Shown here: positions 32,658 through 45,033 of the stretch, piece by piece
Layout of the letters: each line of letters starts with the position of its first letter
How positions within the stretch are numbered: position 1 is the stretch's first letter
Assembly: GCF_002575655.3 (NCBI RefSeq)
Contig: NC_053041.3
Coordinates: 373,657,054-373,721,053 of the forward strand
Source of the DNA: Aegilops tauschii subsp. strangulata
Lineage: Eukaryota > Streptophyta > Magnoliopsida > Poales > Poaceae
Direction: 5' to 3'
Length of the DNA stretch: 64,000 bases
Made by a program: the position numbers and the translations under genes
The notes under the pieces: model-generated
What the model was told of the DNA's origin: nothing
Seen by the model: only the letters and a program-made list of their open reading frames with translations
Database searches by the model: none

Positions 32658-35423
32658 ATGAAGAATCTAAAGGCTACAGAGACTAAGATTTTTCCCTCTA
32701 AGACAAGGGGAGTTAAGGAACTGCCATCTAGCTCTGAGCTTGATTCACCTTCTATTTTGAGTATACTTGCAACACCACCACATGCTATTAGTCCTGTTAT
32801 GTCGCAAGTTATTGATGATGCTACTTCTACAAATGCTACTCATGATGATGCTAGTACCATTCTTGATGACGAACTGCCACTAGGTGATTTTCTTGATGAA
32901 CAAATTGCTAGATCTAAGAGAATGAAATTATTGAATGAAGTGCTTGAAACTAAAAATCTTGAGACACCTATTAGACCTAGTCCTCCTAGATATGAATTGC
33001 CTAAGATACCGGAAGGTTATGTTATGGATGAGGAGACAACTAGAGACTTTCTTGCTTGCAATGAGAGAGATGATCTTAAGAAATTATTATGAAAACTGAA
33101 GGAGAAATCTTTGAATGCTAGAATGAAATGTGATCCTCAGTTTGCCACTTCACCTATCTTTGTTGATGATAAGGATTATGAATTCTCTGTCGACCTAGAG
33201 TTGATTAGTTTGGTTGAATCTGATCCTTTCCATGGTTATGAAACTGAAACTGTTGTGGCACATCTTACTAAGCTGAATGATATAGCCAGCCTATTTGCTC
33301 ATAATGAGAAAATTCGCTACTATTATATTCTCAAATTATTTTTGTTCTCATTAAAGGGTGATGCTAAGACTTGGTATAATACTCTTGCTCATGGTTGTGT
33401 GCGTAGTCCCCAGGATATGATTTATTACTTCTCTGAAAAATATTTTCCTGCTCATAAGAAACAAGCTGCCTTACAGGAAATATTTAACATTGTGCAAATT
33501 GAAGAAGAGAGTCTCCCACAAACTTGGGGAAGGCTTCTCCAATTGCTAAGTGCTTTGCTTGATCATCCTCTTAAGAAAAATGAAATACTTGATATCTTCT
33601 ATAATGGAATAACCGATGCTTCTAGGGACTTCCTAGATAGTTGTGTTGGTTGTGTTTTCAGGGAACGAACTGTTGAACAAGCTGAGGAATTATTGAATAA
33701 TGTATTGAAAAATTAGGATGATTGGACTGTTCCTAAACCACCGCATAAACTCACTCCAAGGAAGAGGGGCATTTTATATCTCAGTCCTGAAGATATGCAA
33801 GAGGCAAAGAAATCCATGATGGAAAAGGGTATTACGGCAGAGGATGTTAAAAATTTACCTCATATTGAAGAGATACATGGACTTGACGCACCCCCATTCA
33901 AGATGGTAGAGGTAAATTCCTTAATGAAGTTCAATGATAATGACAACCTTATAATATGCATCCTAGTCAATGCCTTTATGAGTTTGATAATTACATTAGA
34001 AAGACAGACCACTTCAATGAAAATGTTATGAAACAATTGAAATATAATTCTGATATGATTGCTCGCTTGAGTGACTTGTTATTTAGAGTCAACAATGATG
34101 TTATAGGCGTAGGAAAACATGCTTCTATGGTCCAAACTCAACTAGAACAAGTTGCTAAATCTCAAAGAGAATTGCTTGATGAAATGAATAATAATATCAA
34201 TGACTTTGCTGTTAGAGTAGCAACTAGAGGAGGTAAAATGACTCAGGAACCATTTTATCCCGAGGGACACCCAAAAATAAGTGAACAAGACTCTCAAATA
34301 ATTAACACTGATGCACCTAGTCCTTCTAAGAAGAAAAATAAAAAGAAAAATGATAGGACTTTGCATGCTTCTACTGGACCTGAAGTAGAAAAAACCTCCT
34401 GAAAATTATAATGATGTTTCTATTTCTGATGCTGAAACTCAATCTGGCAATGAACACTCACCTAGTGATAATGAAAAACATCATGATAAGGTTCATGAAG
34501 ACACTCAATCAAACAATAAAGAACCAGATAATGATGTTGAAATAGAACCAGCTGTTGATCTTGATAACCCACAACCTAAGAATAAAATATATGATAAAAG
34601 AGACTTTGTCGCTAGGAAACATGGTAAGGAAAGAGAACCATGGGTTGAAAAACCTATGCCCTTTCCACCTAAATCAACTAAGAAGAAAGATGATGAAGAA
34701 TTTGAACGCTTTGTTGAAATGATTAGGCCAGTCTTTTTGCGTACTCGCTTGACTGATTTTTTAAAGATGGCCCCTTATGCATAGTACATGAAAGACATCA
34801 TCACCAATAAGAGAAAAATATTGGAAGCTGAAATCTCCACCATGCTTGCTAATTATTCTTTTAAGGATGGAGTACCCAAAAAACTTAGAGATCCTGGAAT
34901 ACCAACTAGACCATGCTCCATCAAAAGAAATTATGTGAAAACTGCTTTGTGTGATTTAGGAGATGGTGTTAGTGTTATGCCTTTCTCTTTATATAAAATA
35001 CTTCATTTGAATAAACTCACACCTACTGAAATATCTTTGCAAATGGCTGAGAAATCGACTATCATACCCATCGGTATTTGTGAAGATGTGCCCGTTGTTG
35101 TTGCTAATGTTACTATCTTGACTGACTTTGTTATACTTGAGATGCCCGAGGACGACAACATGTCGATTATCCTTGGTAGAACCTTCTTGAATACTGCAGG
35201 GGCTATTATTGATTGCAATAAAAGCAAGGTCACTTTTCATATTAATGGTAATGAGCATACGGTGCACTTTCCGAAGAAACAATTCCAAGTGAATGGTATC
35301 AACGTTATTGAAAAATCTCTGACACTCACTATTGGAAGCTTTCAACTACCTCTACCTACTGCCAAAAAGAAATATGAAATGCTTATTGTTGGGGACATGC
35401 ATATCCCCGTAGAGGTAACTTAG
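32658..35423 (+). pseudogene. Decayed gag-protease of the Athila-like element
   Basis: The frame starts MKNLKATETKIFPSKTRGVK. The capsid-like part has VVAHLTKLNDIASLFAHNEK, LKGDAKTWYNTLAHG and WGRLLQLLSALLDHPLKKNE. Nucleocapsid-like and acidic linker parts follow, then the protease region with KTALCDLGDGVSVMPFSLYK and NMSIILGRTFLNTAGAIIDC. Lesions: in-frame stops at about 33090 and 33714, a shift near 33950, another near 34400, and a stop at about 34781. No RT, RNase H or integrase follows protease. The element was presumably non-autonomous or lost pol early. Confidence 0.82.
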
Positions 35424-35849
35424 TGTTTTACGAAAGTTCTTCGGTTTGATGCTAATCGAAGGTGGTTGTTAATAAGACTTGATCAACCTTATTAATGGAT
35501 CATTTTCGAGAGGTATGAAGTTGATGAATTTAGTAGGCACTACCTTCTGCTCCCAGCTTTTATTCTCTGTTTTTCTTAGTTAAACTAAATAAATTGCCTT
35601 ATTTTGTCTGTTTTCCGATTTTTCCCGTACAATAAAAAATGACCCAAAATAAAAGTTCTTAGAATGCCCTGAAAATTTAATACGATTTTTTGAATATGTA
35701 AGAATTTTTTGTGCAAATAACATCAGAGGGGGGTGCACCAGGTGGGCACAACCCACCTGGGCGTGCCAGCAGCCCCAGGCGCGCCCTGGTGGGTTGTGGT
35801 CTCCACGTGGGCCCCCTCACTTATCTCTTTAGCCCATGTCACCACCTAC
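35424..35849. other. 3' tail of the Athila-like element
   Basis: Non-coding, A/T-rich to about 35720, then GC-rich (accaggtgggcacaacccac, a small inverted repeat) up to the CACTA end. Part of this may be the 3' LTR. Confidence 0.5.
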
Positions 35850-36307
35850 CACTACAAAAAAATGCACTTCCGTGATGATACGTGTTTGTCACAGTAGGTC
35901 ACGTTTTCAGTCATGCATGTACATCCATGACAATATTATGACAGAATCAAGATAGTCATACCTGTGCTGTCGTAGAAGTGTTCCATGACATTACCAAAAT
36001 TATCATCACGGAAGTGTCCACTTCCATGACGATAAATCGCGCGTCACAGAAGTGCTTTCATCAAGGGTGACCGACACGTGGCATCCACCGTAACGGAACG
36101 CCGTTAAGCTATCGGGTCCGGTTTTGGATCCGATAACCCGTTAACAACCCGGACCAATGGAGATTTTCCACGTGTAAAATTCTGATTGGCTGACGGAAAC
36201 ACGTGTCAGGTCCGCGTTGGCACAGGTGTCACTCATCCAATGGGCGAGATGCGCCTATGATATGTTGACACGTGGACCGGCAAAAAAGTGGCCCATAAAG
36301 TTTAAAT

Positions 36308-36614
36308 GGGCCGGCCCAACTAAAGGCCCACAAGATTTTGCGGACCATAATGGGCCGGCCCAGCTAAAGGCCCACGAGATTTTGCGGACCATAATGGGCT
36401 GGCCCAGCTAAAGGCCCACAAGATTTTGCGGGCCATAATGGGCCAGCCAAGGTAAAGACCCACAAGATTTTTGCGGGCCATAATGGGCTGGCCCAGGTGA
36501 AGGCCCATAAGATTTTTGTGGACCATAATGGGCTGGCCCAACTAAAGGCCCACGAGATTTCGCCGACATTAATGGGCTGGCCCAGCTGTAGGCCCACAAG
36601 ATTTTGAGGACCCT
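36308..36614. repeat. 44-bp tandem repeat (seven copies) in the CACTA element
   Basis: Each unit begins gggc(c/t)ggcccarctaaagg, continues cccacaagattttgcggacc and ends ataat. Starts are at 36308, 36352, 36396 and at 44-45 bp steps to 36614. Copies differ by a few bases each, so the array is fairly old or under weak homogenisation. Confidence 0.9.
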
Positions 36615-37300
36615 AGTAGCCGGCCCATTAACCGGCTACCATGTTTTGGGCCAAATGCCGGCCCATATTTGATCTGGTCCATTAATGGCCTGCCACGTTC
36701 CGGGCCTAACAATGGCCCATATGAGATCCGGCCCGTTAAAAGCCTACCATGTTCTGGGCCAAATTACGGCCCAGATCAGGTCCGGCCCTTTAAGAGGCTT
36801 TGGGCTAAATTATGGCCCATATCAGATTCGGCCCGTCAACTGGACGCTATGCTTTTGGGCCCACTTGCTAAAGGCCCATTTAGTAATTCGGCCTGATATT
36901 AGTTTCGACCTCTTAAGGGCCCGTTTAACATTTCGGCCCTATATTAATTTCGGCCTGTTAAGAGCCCGTCATATAGTTGGGCCTAACTACGGCCCGGTTT
37001 GCATCCGGCCTGCTCGCAGCCGATAATCTGATTGGGCCAAACAAGGACCGAGACAATTTTGGCCTGTTAAAAGCCCGTGATTTGATTGGCTTAATCATGG
37101 GCCGGGGTCCATTTCGGGCTTCTGCCGGCCCGTGAGCTGTTCGGCACGTTTCAGGCCCAACCTACTTCTCAGCCTCCTAAAAGCCCATTGAGTTTTCTTG
37201 CGAAAAGAGGGCCGGTGGTTTACTCGGCCTATTAAAGGCCCGAGTCTACTAGTGGGCAAGTTTACATTTAGGCCTTCTAACGGACCAAGATGACGGGGCC
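36615..37300. repeat. Degenerate GGCCCA-type repeats
   Basis: A continuing series of short irregular units of the form ggcccgttaa, ttcggcc and agcccat at 30-70 bp spacing, probably decayed copies of the 44-bp array. No coding frame. Confidence 0.7.
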
Positions 37301-37754
37301 CATGATGCGGATCATACATCGTGATTGCATGACGGCCCGATTATGTACCGTAATTTTACGGTTTGGCTGGTTTACTGCGAAGACAAGATATATATATACA
37401 GTAAAATAACTGCAGCATCGTGAATAAGAAAAAACCTAGACTATACAATAAAGAAATTACGGCATATTACATCCACTGGGCATCAAAGTTCGCCACTATG
37501 ATAATAAAGCACAAGCAGACAGCAGATTACAAACATGGGGCATCAAAGATCGCCACCGGTGCAACTAAACACGCCGACAAAATAATATACAAAACCGACA
37601 GCACTTCAATAGAGTTCAAGAAAGGTTAGCCCTGCTGGGGAGCTGCAGCGCAAGCAGCTGAGCAAGCTGATGAGACTGCGCTTGTTTAACACTTATATCC
37701 TCCTCACTCTGAAAGATAAACAAGCAGACAGATGACAGGTTTTGCACATAAAAG

Positions 37755-38095
37755 TATCAGTGCTGACAATTCATCACATTTCTTACTGATGAATAAAGTG
37801 ACACAGTTTAAAATTGCATTAACACAATATGGTATTGTTCAGGTCAAGACATGGCAGGAAATGACATTGTGAAGGAGTTGGCGGCTTCACGACACCACTC
37901 GATTACAGATCAATAACTCATAAGTATCAATGGTTAGTGTGCTGTCAATTTATCCCATTTCAGATTGGCAAATAAAGAGACGGTTTAAATAATAGTAGAA
38001 TGATATGACATTGTTCATAGTTAAGACATTGCAGAATATGACATTGTGCTGTAGTGGGTAGGTTCACCACACCACTGGATTACGGATCACGAATA
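37755..38095. repeat. Tandem duplication of about 170 bp
   Basis: Two copies (about 37755-37920 and 37921-38095) share agtatca, aattcatc/atttatccc, gtttaaa, gacattg, gacatggcaggaaatgacat and cacgacaccactcgatta-like blocks with scattered changes. Lies within the CACTA interior, likely in an intron. Confidence 0.65.
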
Positions 38096-38454
38096 GAAGC
38101 ATACATGCAGTGCAAAAGAAGATCACTTGCTCTGTATAGTTTAATTTACATGGTATGAAGAAGGAACTTGGTTGTACAACTGAAAACTTAAATTGAGAAG
38201 GACAAACTTTTGTTTATGAACTACATAATAAACTTTAAACATGCAATTTAATGCAAACACCAAAAATAAATAGCTGTTGCAGTCATGCCTAACCAAATAT
38301 ACACAACAAAGTTTGAAGGCTTGAGAAGGAAAAACTTACATTATTGGTGAAGGCAGGCTCTATAAAGCCCTTATCCATGCTGATGGGGGGGGGGCAATTC
38401 AAGAAGTTTACCACAGAATATTCTTCATAAGCATTGCCTTTATTCTACATTTTG

Positions 38455-38960
38455 TTAAGAGTAAATATAGATGTGACAATATAAGAAAAAAATGGAGAAT
38501 ATTTAAGATAAGATGAAGAGTGATGCTACATAACCAAGTAGCTATAAATATAAGTACAGCGATACAGGCAAAAGGTACAGCCAAGAGCAATGCAGAGCTA
38601 AACTTCTTCAGTACCATCGGTGTTATCCAACCTTATGGTAAGAGTAAATATAGATCTTATGTGTAGAAAATGGAGGGCAAAGGAAAATAAGCTGCAGAGT
38701 GATGGTAGATGAACAACTACCTGTCAATATAAGTACATTGATAAAGGACATCAGGTACTTACAAGAACAATGCAGAGCTAAAAAATTTCATTGGCATTGG
38801 ATATATTCTACACTAATGTAACCATTCATACAGATTAGATAATTTGGTGCGAACAATTGATAAGCAAGCTATCATGCATACTGCTGTCACATAATGAACC
38901 AGGTATGTATGCAAGTACAGTGATACAGGACAACAGGTACTAACAAGAGCAAAGCAGCAG
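38455..38960. repeat. Triplicated intron-like unit (about 180 bp)
   Basis: Three neighbouring units share gtaaatatag or its equivalent, aagtacagtgatacaggaca, aggtact and aagagcaatgcagagctaa at a spacing of about 180 bp (ends near 38610, 38780 and 38960). They suggest repeated duplication of one exon-intron block in the CACTA gene. Confidence 0.65.
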
Positions 38961-39101
38961 GCAGCATATTTGCGATATCCCGTCGTTCTTTTCAAACCGG
39001 AATTCTTTTTCGAGCAGATTTCCTGCAAAAAAGATCCGTAAGGCACATGCGGAAAAGTAGAAGTTCAAATTGTCATGCGATATCATAGCCAGTACCTCAT
39101 C

Positions 39102-40271
39102 CTAGGAACGAGACCAGTGCATAAGAAGGTTTTTCCATTCAATGTCTTCTAAATTTAGCACGGGAGACTTCACTAGAAATTCGTTTATAGACTTGCCATC
39201 AAAGTGTGATTTCCTCAGGTAACACCAATACTGCTGCAATGCTTCCTTGAAAAGTGCAAGCAAGCTTTGCTCGTCATGACTATCCAGATTGACCCTCGCC
39301 TACTTACAACAATGTAATGTAAATCATTGATGTGTTCAATCAGCAGAAAACAAGAAAATAATCACCATGAATAATAGCACTTACACGTAAGTGGGACAGG
39401 AAGATGTGAAAATGGTGTTTGTCTTCACTATAATCTTCCCATGATGGGAATATATGCACGTAGTCCCTAACAACATTGAAAGCCTTGTCTTTTAAACTGG
39501 GAATAACTGGAATGGGGTTCCAATCTGCAGGAATTGGCCGTCTCTGCAGTTGGGATAGGTCTTCGGCCGGTGGACTTGCTGTACTTTTTGCTGGAGTGGG
39601 ATTTTTCTGTGGTACGGCTGGTGCTATGGCAACTGAAATCGGCATACCTTTTGCTGGAGTGCAGGTCCTGTGCGGTGCGGCTAGTGGTGTGGCCAGTGAA
39701 GTATGGGTACAGTCTGCTGGAGTCGATCCTACGTTTTGTGTCACTGGTTGTACAACCAATATAAGTGGGGTGTTGTTTGATCTCTCTGGCACAACCACGT
39801 TTTTCAAGGACTTTGCTGGTGCTCCTTCAGGTTCGGCAATCACCCTCTTCCTTTTTGATGTCTGATGCATAAGAACAACATTTGTGTGGAAAAACATGGT
39901 ATGATGACATATGGAATATGTATTGATAATGGATGGGCATGGCATCTCGACATATATGATGAGTAAACTAAGTAGATGGCAGTGCAACAAAGTAGAAGAA
40001 ATGCAAGACAACATATGCAAGATGCGCACAACCAATAAAACCTTGCCAAATTAGAACAGGCACCGTGATGGGTGAACAGGACAGGCCATCTGCCTTTGAC
40101 TCCTCGAGGTTAGAATAGTCATTAGGATCATATTCTGAACAAGAATCAACAGGTGGGGAGCGTATGAGTTTTATTGCATCCAGAATGGCACTCAATGCCT
40201 TGGTGCCAATTTCGTAAGTCATTGCGGTGTTTAGCTTCAAGAGTGGACTGCCGCTAGTGCGACACAAAGCA
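39102..40271 (-). pseudogene. TNPA-like CACTA transposon protein, three exons seen
   Basis: Exon blocks 40064-40271, 39385-39861 and 39102-39299 join by GT-AG in phase. The first reads KALSAILDAIKLIRSPPVDS and CSEYDPNDYSN. The second is proline/threonine-rich (about three PAxxTPAK-like repeats) and ends PSLKDKAFNVVRDYVHIFPS then WEDYSEDKHHFHIFLSHLR. The third reads SLLALFKEALQQYWCYLRKS, HFDGKSINEFLVKSP and WKNLLMHW, the pattern of the plant CACTA second protein (Transposase_24/TNP1-like), then stops early at 39102. The first and last exons of a full gene are missing or unclear. Function in intact elements is binding the subterminal repeats. Confidence 0.55.
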
Positions 40272-40646
40272 GCTACACAGATCATGGTGTAGATATAACG
40301 GGAAAAACGTAAGCATCAGAGTAAAATCAGCAAAGTGGAACTTGCTGGAATATATGTGCTAGTATTGCTGGTCGCTTCAGATACCAGCTCTCTTCAACTG
40401 AAGGTACGGTACTGTTAATATCAGTGTAACTCTCAAAGGCGACACAGCTCCCCACATTTCCTTGCTATTCTTATAGGATTCAAGTGGGCAGGCCACTACA
40501 AATCCTATTCCCATGTTTACAAAATCCTACGAATCAAAGAGGCCCGACGAGTTCAAAGTGTCCATACCAACTGACCGTATAGACCTCTACACTGCAAATG
40601 TCCCTGCTCATCTTCACTACAAGGAACATACTGTACTACTATCATA

Positions 40647-40805
40647 CTCTCTCCGTTCCAAAATATAAGTCTTGGTAGAGATTTCCACTATGGATCACAT
40701 ACAGATGTATCCAGATACATTTTAGAGTGTAGATTCACTCATTTTGCTCCATATGTAGTCCATGGTGGAATCTATACAAAGACTTGTATTTAGGAACGGA
40801 GAGAG
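40647..40805. mobile_element. Stowaway (Tc1/mariner-type) MITE
   Basis: Ends CTCTCTCCGTTCCAAA and ATTTAGGAACGGAGAGAG are inverted repeats that flank a symmetrical core (agatttccactatgga...tccatggtggaatct). The left side has TA (40645-40646); the right TA has mutated. Total about 159 bp, non-coding. Confidence 0.88.
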
Positions 40806-41480
40806 GACTTATTAAAGAAGAACGGAAGAGGAACATGCTAAAGAAGAGCAAGCAGATTTTGGATAATAAAATGTTCGTTGCGCAGTGCCCACACATGATG
40901 AACCAGAGCGCATTAGGAAAGCAACTCCCTGCTGTCTCTCTATATGTGGTGCACGTGCTTTTTCGAAAGTAAAGTAGGAACATTAGCTGACCAATTAAAT
41001 TTTATCTGTTTTAGTAATATCAGCATCATATCAGATTCGTACTCAAGCAACAAGTTTGGAATTATGAGTGGCACGTTGTTTAGCTTGATGGATTCAGGAG
41101 CAGTGCTAAGCAGGTACAATGATGTTACTGAATATAAAGGCATGTCTGTGTGCAAGTCGCGTGACTTTTCTCATTTGGGCCAGTCGACCATTTCAGGCAG
41201 TTGGATGAAGATCCTACATCTCCTAACCCTTCTTCTTCCTCGTCTCTGATTCTTCCCATACAGAACACCGCACGGGCCGCCGGCCGGACCATCGGCCCCC
41301 ACCGCCTGTGTTCCTCCGCCACCCCCACCCCCACCCCCACCATCGTCGAGTTTTCTTCGTTCGGCGAGGCCCCACCACCGCCCCCCACAACCAAAGTCCC
41401 CACCCGAGCCCCTTCGTTCGCACCGGCGAACTCCGACGAGCTCTGAAAAATCGACTGACCCAATTTTGAAATTTAGTCTA
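40806..41480. other. Unclassified stretch with GC-rich end
   Basis: No supported gene. A proline-rich plus-strand frame (41201-41446, reading RAAGRTIGPHRLCSSATPTP) lacks any recognisable domain, and I do not accept it as a gene. The same text aaatcgactgaccca appears at about 41447 and 51160, possibly a shared transposon boundary. Confidence 0.4.
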
Positions 41481-41689
41481 CTGTGATTTAACTAGTGTGG
41501 AATATAGAAGGCAAAAACCATAAGCATTGGGAGTATAGTGTTGAGCGTGCCATGGCAGATCTGAAGGTGCAAACCGGACAAAGGCAACTTCGCAACCAAT
41601 GTTTGCTTTCAACTAGCAAGTAAGTGATGGACAAGAAATCAGAGTAAAGCAGTGGCGATCTATTTTCTTGCTGCGACAAATAAGTTGAC

Positions 41690-42840
41690 CATTTACAAAA
41701 GAGTACCGCCTTTGGTGCGGCGTCGTGTATGCATCTGCTGAGAATTTGACGGAGCTGCGGTAGCGATGGCTGTCGGCGGCGTGGAAGCAGATCTAGGAGG
41801 GTAGACGGTGGCGGTGGGGCGCGGTGGACGAGACGGTCGTAGGAGCGGCGCCGGCAAGGTGGACGACGGCGGGGATGAAGCGAGAGGACGGGATGCAAGG
41901 ATCCCTGTCCAAAGCCGTGGATGAGAGAGGTCGATATCTTGTAATGGACGGCGACGTCGGGGTATCAGCTCCGGCATGGTGGAGGAGGACGGCGGTGGAT
42001 GGGGTGGCGGACGGAGGAGGCTGGGGTGGAGAGGGTGTTTTGGCGCCCACGGAGTACGATTGGGGAAATGGAGGTGGAGAGGAAGGGGGAACCATGTCTT
42101 CAGGGCGCGCTTGTCTCAAATGCGAGGAAATTTACAAACTTAGCCCCCGTTTCAAATTTCCTACATCACAACAATATTAGTTGGTTGGGGATAGGACGGT
42201 AATCTCGCATACACCAAATATTTGCCGACGAGAGTTTGTTTTTGGCGCCCACCGTGTATGAATCGGGGAGGAAGTCGATTTCGGCTGAGGACACATTGTG
42301 TTTTGGCGCCCACCGTGTATGAATCCGGGTGAGAGGCGGTTATGTCACGTTTGAGTGAAATTACAAACCTACCCCTATCAAAACCTATAGAAATCGAGCA
42401 GATAGGCTTTGCGTGGCAGGGATAGGCAGTAGTAATTTCCGTCTCGCAGATTTTGGTTTCGGGCGGTTACTACGACTTTCCCCGCTTCGTTCAAATTTTG
42501 CAGAGTGCACGTTTACCGTGCCAACTCAATTCGAATCCCGTTTGTATTCTATTTTTTCAGGCGGGATCCATTTTCGATTGGAATAAAATTCTATATACAT
42601 CATTTTTTAATATATACTTTCTAAAGCACAACAAAGAATTCTGCTCCTTTATATGTATAATATGATATACAAATACAATGATCTCAAAATCATAAGGTTG
42701 AATTCAAAAAATTAAACCAAATTATGTTCTACTAAAATGTATGGATCAGTAATATCTATATATTAAATAACATAGATGTGTGTGTATTCATATGAGTATG
42801 CATGTTTGATAGATCAATTTTGGTTTGAGTATGGATTACA
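41690..42840. other. GC-rich block and promoter-like repeats
   Basis: 41750-42110 is GC-rich with open frames on both strands and no recognisable domain. 42237-42330 holds two copies, about 60 bp apart, of ttttggcgcccaccgtgtat followed by gaatc. The remainder (to 42840) is A/T-rich. It resembles transposon interior but I cannot classify it. Confidence 0.4.
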
Positions 42841-42859
42841 TGTATCATCATCTCGAATT

Positions 42860-43715
42860 CAAATATTTGAATCCCTTTTATGTTCACTCCTTTCATGCCC
42901 ATCTCTCTCGCATGCATGCTCCTTCATGTAGCTATCACTCTCTTTTCTCCAGCTCACCCGCACACTCACTTCATGTTTCTCCTATCCTCGCAAACATGGT
43001 CTCTTGACGTCTCCCTTGAGAAGTGTCACACTCTCCCTATCATTATACATTACACGATTTTCATTATCTCTCACGTCTCTACCGTTCTCTCGTATCACTA
43101 GGTACCTTAGCTTTCTTTTTCACCGCCACACACACAGTCTCCACTCGTCTTTCACTTTGTCTTTCTCTCTATAGGATTCTCTCACACACCCTATATGTCT
43201 CTAGATATGAATCATACCACTAAAATTACTCTCTCTCTCTCTCTCTCTCCTGTAGACACAACATTTGTTGCGGTCTCCTTTTCGTCTCCATCCCAGACTG
43301 ACATTATTCATTTGTTTACCGATCAGACAAACTCCCCCCTCTCTCTCTCTCTCACACACACACACACAACTCCTGCTTCCACTCCCCTTCCCGACTACCG
43401 TCTCCCTCTCTCACACACAAAACTCTCGCTTTCGCACCCCCGACTCGTATTTCTCTCACAAACATTTATCGACTAGCCTCTAGATAGGTTTATACACCCG
43501 CACACTCGTGCTTCCACTATCGCATACATGTTTCTCTCCCGCTCCTTGTATCTATGTAGATTTTTCTTCCCTTCTTGAGACACGCCCTCTCGATCGTGCA
43601 CACACACACTATCGCCTCATTTTAAGCTGATACCTCTCGCACACAACTCTTTGTGTCTTTGTCACACATGCACTCCGTCCTCCTCCTCTCTCCCTCTCTC
43701 TCTCACACATGGGCT
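42860..43715. repeat. CT/CA low-complexity tract
   Basis: About 850 bp dominated by C, T and A with runs of ctctctct (43226-43248) and cacacacac (43353-43370). All apparent reading frames (LSLSLSL, THTHTHT) are low-complexity artefacts. It ends where the foldback element starts. Confidence 0.75.
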
Positions 43716-43726
43716 TTTTGCAACAA

Positions 43727-44164
43727 CTAGCAAGATGCCCATGCGTTGCACGGAACATCAAGATGCATTTGTATGAGTAGTTTATCTTGTGGGAGAAAAG
43801 GATGAACAAGGGAAGGCCTTATTTGCAAGTGTGGAGAGGGGTGTGGGTATCTTTTTGCAAAATTGCCATAGTTTCCTTCTTATCCGTCAGATATAGATCG
43901 GACGGCCTATATTGCAGGATGGCAGGCACACGATCATCACCGACTATGCTTTTTATAAGAGTAGGGATAAAAAACTGAGTTGGTGATGATGGTGGGCCTG
44001 CCATCCTGCAATATAGGCCGTCCGATTTATATCTGACGGATAGGAACGAAACTATGGCAATTTACCCGCACTCCTCTCCACATTTGCAGATAAGGCCTTC
44101 CCTCGTTCATCCTGTTCTCCCACAAGATCTTGATGTTCCGTGCAACGCACGGGCATCTTGCTAG
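43727..44164. mobile_element. Foldback (hairpin) element of about 438 bp
   Basis: The left arm starts ctagcaagatgcccatgcgt and gcacggaacatcaagatgc. The right arm ends gatgttccgtgcaacgcacg then ggcatcttgctag, its inverse. The arms stay complementary to about the centre (43955-43985), including gcctatattgcaggatggca against tgccatcctgcaatataggc. The left arm has an extra segment of about 22 bp. There is no coding frame. Its RNA would form a hairpin about 200 bp long. A related half-element lies at 47462-47705. Confidence 0.85.
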
Positions 44165-44909
44165 TAAGAGTATAAATTAGACATATACCACTTCTCGAAT
44201 CTTGAAACCAACAACATTCCTCCCTTATCTCATCAAAATCGCCAAAGGAATATATTTTGAGTGAAACATAACAATTTTTTAGTGATATACATATTTCAAA
44301 ACTAGACTTTTTTTTATCAAATCGGTGAATATGTATTAATCTACTCAGATCGTGTGGCAACGCATTGGCACATTGCTAGTAGTTATTATAATTTTTTGGA
44401 CACCAGACAAACGGTGGAGTACATATACGAAGAGAAGAGGCGCACGCACGCAGTCGGTCTCTCGCTGTCCCGCACACACGAGTGTTACGTAAAGGCAACG
44501 TTAACAAATAAACCCTAAAACCCTAGGTGCATGATTGCTGCATTCGCGGGTACCGGGTACGTGGTGGAGCGCACCTTTGTAGGAATAGTCAGCTCGCGTG
44601 ATAATTTGATCCGTAGGAGTTGATGGTCGGGACCACAGGTGAACGACTTGGAGGCGGTGGCTCGCCAGTTGCCATAGATCGAGTAGCCACATTTAAAATA
44701 TCATTTTTTTGCGGGGTTAAGAACGATTGGTATGGAGTGAAAATGGAATTCATAGTACTATGTACCTCCTTGGCGTATGGTTGTATGGGTTTATGTTGCG
44801 AGATGTTGAACCTGGTAGTTCTAGGGCAAATACTATGTTTAGATTTAGATGTTGGGTTTCAGTAATGAAAATCGGAAGGGGGAAACCCTTCTTTGATTAA
44901 AAAAAACTA
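44165..44909. other. Intergenic, possible second foldback end
   Basis: At about 44350-44382, cgtgtggcaacgcattggca then cattgctagtag resembles a decayed version of the foldback right end. The rest shows nothing recognisable. aaaccctaaaaccctag at about 44509-44525 looks telomeric but has only two units. Confidence 0.4.
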
Positions 44910-45033
44910 CCCCCGTTCTGGTTTACTAGCCCCCATCGTATTTTTGGTCAAAGTTTGTCCATGAATTTTACTTGTAAAATGTGAATGGAAAACGAGATTT
45001 TGTTATATGCAAACAAAAAAGGACTGGAGGGAG
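44910..45033. mobile_element. Diverged Stowaway-type MITE
   Basis: Left end CCCCCGTTCTGGTTTACTAG after TA, right end GGACTGGAGGGAG, an imperfect inverted pair of the type CTCCCTCCGTCC. About 124 bp, non-coding. Confidence 0.5.

Larger units (their letters stand above)
27700..35849 (+). mobile_element. Athila-like Ty3/gypsy element without pol, split by a solo LTR
   Basis: Part of a 5' LTR (27700-28696 and 32414-32579) is followed by a primer binding site and a decayed gag-protease. The LTR ends ...TTATGGGTTATCA. The inside reaches only protease (35423) and then a non-coding tail. At about 35720-35849 there is sequence like LTR text (ggcgcgccctggtgggttgtgg), but the 3' LTR is not defined. Plant families such as Wham, Fatima and Sumaya share this primer site and gag type; I cannot decide which family it is. 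Confidence 0.7.
35850..40300. mobile_element. CACTA (En/Spm) transposon, one end visible
   Basis: The left end is CACTACAAAAAAATGCAC at 35850, preceded by tac as a possible target. Subterminal motifs (atcatcacggaagtg and its reverse, at about 35868, 36000 and 36020) follow. An inner GGCCCA-type tandem array is present, then a gene-like part with TNPA-type exons. I did not find the matching TTTTTTTGTAGTG end downstream, so the right limit is uncertain (anything up to about 46.4 kb). Confidence 0.72.

Noticed and set aside
36308..36614. Regular repeats that could be read as a CRISPR-like array
   Set aside because: Units are directly tandem with no spacers, the genome is a plant, and the array lies in a CACTA element.
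41201..41446. Proline-rich plus-strand frame as a gene
   Set aside because: The opposite strand is equally open and there is no domain or splice context.
43195..43483. Frames rich in LSLSL/THTHT in the CT/CA tract
   Set aside because: Dinucleotide repeats read as protein.
44509..44525. Telomere-like aaaccctaaaaccctag
   Set aside because: Only two imperfect units; no array, so chance or a promoter-type telo box without a gene beside it.
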